A stretch of DNA of 6,358 bases from the NCBI GenBank assembly GCA_018262385.1, contig JAGSPQ010000224.1, forward strand, positions 1 through 6,358. Direction: 5' to 3'. Made by a program: the position numbers and the translations under genes. Of the stretch, positions 5,736 to 6,358 are shown one piece after another. How positions within the stretch are numbered: the stretch's first letter is position 1; every line of letters begins with the position of its first letter. The stretch is from Myxococcaceae bacterium (GTDB taxonomy: Bacteria; Myxococcota; Myxococcia; Myxococcales; Myxococcaceae). The notes beneath the pieces are model-generated. The model saw only the letters and a list, made by a program, of their open reading frames with translations, was not told the origin of the DNA and did not search any database.

Positions 5736-6358
5736 GGTAGGTGCTCCTTAGGTGATGCGCTGAGTGATGCAATGACGGGAAGGCCCGCTGAGCTGTCGTC
5801 CCAACCGACGCTCAAGGTGAGGTACGCCCCGCGCGAAGGCAGCGGGTAGCCGTCGAGATCCTGGCTGGCGACGTCGAGCACGTTCTTCACCTCGAAGGCG
5901 AGGCTGACGGTGGTGCGCGCCGCCAGCGGCTGGACGACGAGGCCGAGGTTGACGAACGCGCGCTCGGGGAGCGCCACCGTCTCGGTGCGGTTGGTGAACT
6001 GCTCCGACTGCCAGAGCACCTCGCCGCGCGCCCGCAGGAAGCGGGGCCCGGCCGACAGCCGCGCGTGCAGCTTGTGCCGCGGCCGGTAGGGCAGCGCCTT
6101 CAGGTAGTAGCGCGGATCATCTTTGAGGTTCTGGGTCGACAGCAGGGTGTAGCTGGCCGCCGCCGACAGCCACGGCGTCGGCTCGAACGTCCCTTCCAGC
6201 TCGAGGCCCATCACCCGGGCCGCCTGGAAGTTGTACGGGCGCGCCAGCTGCGGCGGGTAGTACTCGTAGCTGATCAGATCTTCGTAGAGCGCCACGAAGC
6301 CGCCCAGCTGCACGAAGGCGCGCTCGTGCCGGAACGAGACCGAGGCGTCGGTGAACAG
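5732..6358 (-). CDS. TonB-dependent outer-membrane receptor, C-terminal part (5' end outside window)
   Basis: The 208 residues in the window are the C-terminal end of a beta-barrel receptor; the frame is open to the right edge, so the plug domain, TonB box and start are not visible. Alternating hydrophobic/aromatic strands and typical late-barrel motifs are present: GLELEGTFEPTPWLSAAASYT, LPYRPRHKLHARL, FVNLGLVVQ, and the closing block EVKNVLDVASQDLDGYPLPSRGAYLTLSVGW. The closing block resembles the BtuB-type ending with GYP followed by a glycine- and aromatic-containing last strand. About 21 further residues (DDSSAGLPV...KEHLP) follow the expected final aromatic residue, which normally ends such barrels. 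The gene overlaps the next by GTGA, so it heads or continues an operon with the lipoprotein and the binding protein. Energised uptake of a scarce substrate is the family role; the substrate is not determined here. Confidence 0.9.
   Translation of the reverse strand: MFTDASVSFRHERAFVQLGGFVALYEDLISYEYYPPQLARPYNFQAARVMGLELEGTFEPTPWLSAAASYTLLSTQNLKDDPRYYLKALPYRPRHKLHARLSAGPRFLRARGEVLWQSEQFTNRTETVALPERAFVNLGLVVQPLAARTTVSLAFEVKNVLDVASQDLDGYPLPSRGAYLTLSVGWDDSSAGLPVIASLSASPKEHLP
5744..5750 (-). promoter_or_regulatory. Strong Shine-Dalgarno TAAGGAG inside the receptor 3' end
   Basis: The complement of 5744-5750 reads TAAGGAG, 8 nt before the GTG start of the Cys-rich lipoprotein. It lies within the last codons of the receptor gene and confirms the GTG at 5735 as the start. 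Confidence 0.8.

Noticed and set aside
4659..5849. Open frame (396 codons) on the plus strand across the Cys-rich lipoprotein gene
   Set aside because: It is antisense to a gene with a lipobox, strong ribosome site and regular Cys modules; the translation is Ala/Arg/Gly-rich without recognisable features.

Overview
The base composition is very GC-rich throughout, and codons mostly end in G or C. The gene content includes an FHA-domain enhancer-binding-type regulator, a Trp-rich DUF6600-like lipoprotein, and a Cys-rich lipoprotein with the 'DGG' linkers common in these bacteria. Together these point to a Gram-negative member of the Myxococcota. This is an inference from gene families and composition; no marker gene is present.

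Layout, left to right. (1) Positions 1-956, minus strand: the N-terminal 318 residues of a lipoprotein with a Trp/Tyr-rich DUF6600-like domain and a highly charged, tandemly repeated coiled-coil tail that runs off the left edge. (2) A 114-bp divergent intergenic region. (3) 1071-1850, plus strand: an exported ThuA-like (class I glutamine-amidotransferase-fold) protein. (4) 1925-3238, plus strand: a one-piece regulator with FHA, AAA+ and Fis-type HTH parts. Its AAA+ domain resembles sigma-54 activators but lacks the GAFTGA loop. (5) A short convergent gap at 3239-3294 with a hairpin. (6) 3295-6358, minus strand: three tightly packed genes, transcribed right to left. They are the C-terminus of a TonB-dependent outer-membrane receptor, a Cys-rich lipoprotein with a C-terminal beta-propeller-like region, and a BtuF-type periplasmic binding protein. 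Both junctions are 4-bp GTGA overlaps.

The minus-strand trio reads as an uptake module. The receptor would bring a scarce substrate (cobalamin, haem or a ferric chelate) across the outer membrane and the binding protein would carry it to an ABC permease. The lipoprotein sits where Bacteroides btu loci encode the surface beta-propeller lipoprotein BtuG, so a convergent receptor-plus-propeller arrangement is the most interesting hypothesis here. No permease or ATPase gene follows the binding protein; those would have to lie upstream of the receptor (outside the window) or elsewhere. The regulator's target cannot be read from this window. Long open frames antisense to these genes are GC-driven shadows and were left out.
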